Source: Thiocapsa bogorovii (GTDB lineage Bacteria; Pseudomonadota; Gammaproteobacteria; Chromatiales; Chromatiaceae). Taken from it: a stretch of 64,000 bases of DNA. Both the position numbers and the translations under genes were made by a program. The DNA is taken from the NCBI RefSeq assembly GCF_021228795.1, contig NZ_CP089309.1, positions 2,976,001-3,040,000 on the forward strand, given 5' to 3'. The notes beneath the pieces were generated by a model. That model had not been told where the DNA came from and did no database searches. It worked only from the letters and a program-made list of their open reading frames with translations. Numbering within the stretch: position 1 is the stretch's first letter; every line of letters starts with the position of its first letter. Shown piece by piece: positions 63,330 to 64,000 of this stretch.

Positions 63330-64000
63330 GTGAAGGTACTCGTCCTCAATTCAGGCAGCTCTTCGATCAAATATCAGCTCTTCCGCAGTGAGGATTGGGT
63401 GGCGCTCGCCTCGGGTGCGGTCTCGCGCATCGGCGAGCCGGAGGGCGAGATCAAGGAGGAGTGGTTGGATGCGTCCGGGATCCGGCAATCGGGGCGTGCC
63501 CGAGTGCCGATTCCGACCCACCAAGACGGCATCGATCGCATCGTCAAGGCACTGCACGAAACCAGGGTTCTGGGGGATGTCTCCGAGCTCGCCGTGATCG
63601 GTCATCGCGTCGTCCACGGCGGCGAGCATTTCAAGCGCCCGACCATCGTCGACGATGCCGTCGCCGAGGCGATCCAAGGCGTGGTGCCCTTGGCGCCGCT
63701 GCACAATCCGGCCCATCTCGCCGGTATCGAGGTCGCCCGGCGACTCTTCCCGACGGTGCCTTCGGTGGCGGTCTTCGATACCGCATTTCATCAGACGATG
63801 CCGCGAACCGCCTATCGCTACGCGCTTCCCGAGTGGCTCTATCGGGAGCACAGGATCCGTCGCTACGGCTTCCATGGAACCTCGCACTACTATGTCGCCA
63901 AGCGCGCCGCAGCCGTGCTGGGTCGTCCTCTGGAGACCTGCAACCTGATCACGCTGCATCTGGGCAACGGGTGCAGCGCGACCGCGATCCGCGACGGCAA
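63330..64000 (+). CDS. ackA: Acetate kinase, 3' end outside window
   Basis: About 223 residues of AckA are visible; the frame runs off the window. It makes acetate and ATP from acetyl phosphate and ADP. Visible family motifs: KVLVLNSGSSSIKYQLF at the start (adenosine/phosphate site), GHRVVHGGEHF, PLAPLHNPAHLAGIE, VAVFDTAFHQTMPRTAYRYA, RRYGFHGTSHYYVA and LITLHLGNGCSATAI. The GTG start at 63330 has GGAG 6 nt upstream and lies 13 bp after pta. Confidence 0.95.
   Translation, partial: MKVLVLNSGSSSIKYQLFRSEDWVALASGAVSRIGEPEGEIKEEWLDASGIRQSGRARVPIPTHQDGIDRIVKALHETRVLGDVSELAVIGHRVVHGGEHFKRPTIVDDAVAEAIQGVVPLAPLHNPAHLAGIEVARRLFPTVPSVAVFDTAFHQTMPRTAYRYALPEWLYREHRIRRYGFHGTSHYYVAKRAAAVLGRPLETCNLITLHLGNGCSATAIRDG

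Overview
The window looks like chromosome of a GC-rich gammaproteobacterium, most likely a purple sulfur bacterium of the Chromatiaceae (Thiocapsa-like). This is inferred from rhlB divergent from trxA-rho as in other gammaproteobacteria, a yrfG/nudE pair, pilT-pilU, lutABC, Anbu, PPK2 and a dense load of small palindromic repeats. No photosynthesis or sulfur-oxidation gene is present, so the family assignment is tentative. No rRNA, tRNA or CRISPR array was seen.

Layout. 1-1.03 kb: an L,D-transpeptidase (5' end outside the window) runs into a convergent Lpp-type lipoprotein. 1.5-6.5 kb: a chorismate-lyase-like gene, then a membrane operon RDD / SpoIIM-like / DUF4129 / DUF4350 that ends at a 277-bp MITE. 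6.9-12.4 kb: one giant exonuclease-RecQ-UvrD helicase carrying a palindromic repeat inside its reading frame. 12.6-19.5 kb: a tightly coupled five-gene operon (amino-acid dehydrogenase, three-subunit 2-oxoacid:ferredoxin oxidoreductase, ADP-forming acyl-CoA synthetase fused to GNAT) that would convert an amino acid to an organic acid with ATP formation, or run in reverse. 19.6-25.8 kb: a membrane diguanylate cyclase, an uncharacterised ATPase-like ORF, and the lutABC lactate locus split by a VapBC-type toxin-antitoxin pair.

26-36 kb: pilT, pilU, a LOG-family protein, a TonB receptor, ppk2-fic, an orphan Anbu proteasome-like peptidase and a dihydrolipoamide dehydrogenase-like flavoprotein. 36.3-39.5 kb: a three-gene unit of a membrane sensor with a degenerate class III cyclase domain plus two methionine-rich membrane coiled-coil proteins; this is the best candidate for an undescribed system. 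39.8-45.2 kb: gltS, a small lipoprotein, an SLC13/RCK transporter, a Uma2 protein and an outer-membrane barrel. 45.2-46.2 kb: gene relics (phospholipase A, mannitol dehydrogenase). 46.2-52.4 kb: a sugar-uptake locus of OprB porin, EIIA-HPr-EI triple fusion and an unusual EIIBC. 52.5-61 kb: a Uma2 protein, an unknown membrane protein, rho, trxA, rhlB, yrfG, nudE and a periplasmic double-thioredoxin protein. 61.2-64 kb: pta and the start of ackA.

A recurring feature is a family of 86-90 bp elements with ~12-bp inverted ends (TTAAACCGCGTC type) but divergent interiors. At least seven copies lie between 33 and 61 kb, two of them as tandem pairs. In three genes, and in a related end sequence of a fourth, the stop codon sits at the same position of the repeat end. 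A second family (GGTGGAC...GTCCACC double hairpins) and the MITE add to the repeat load.
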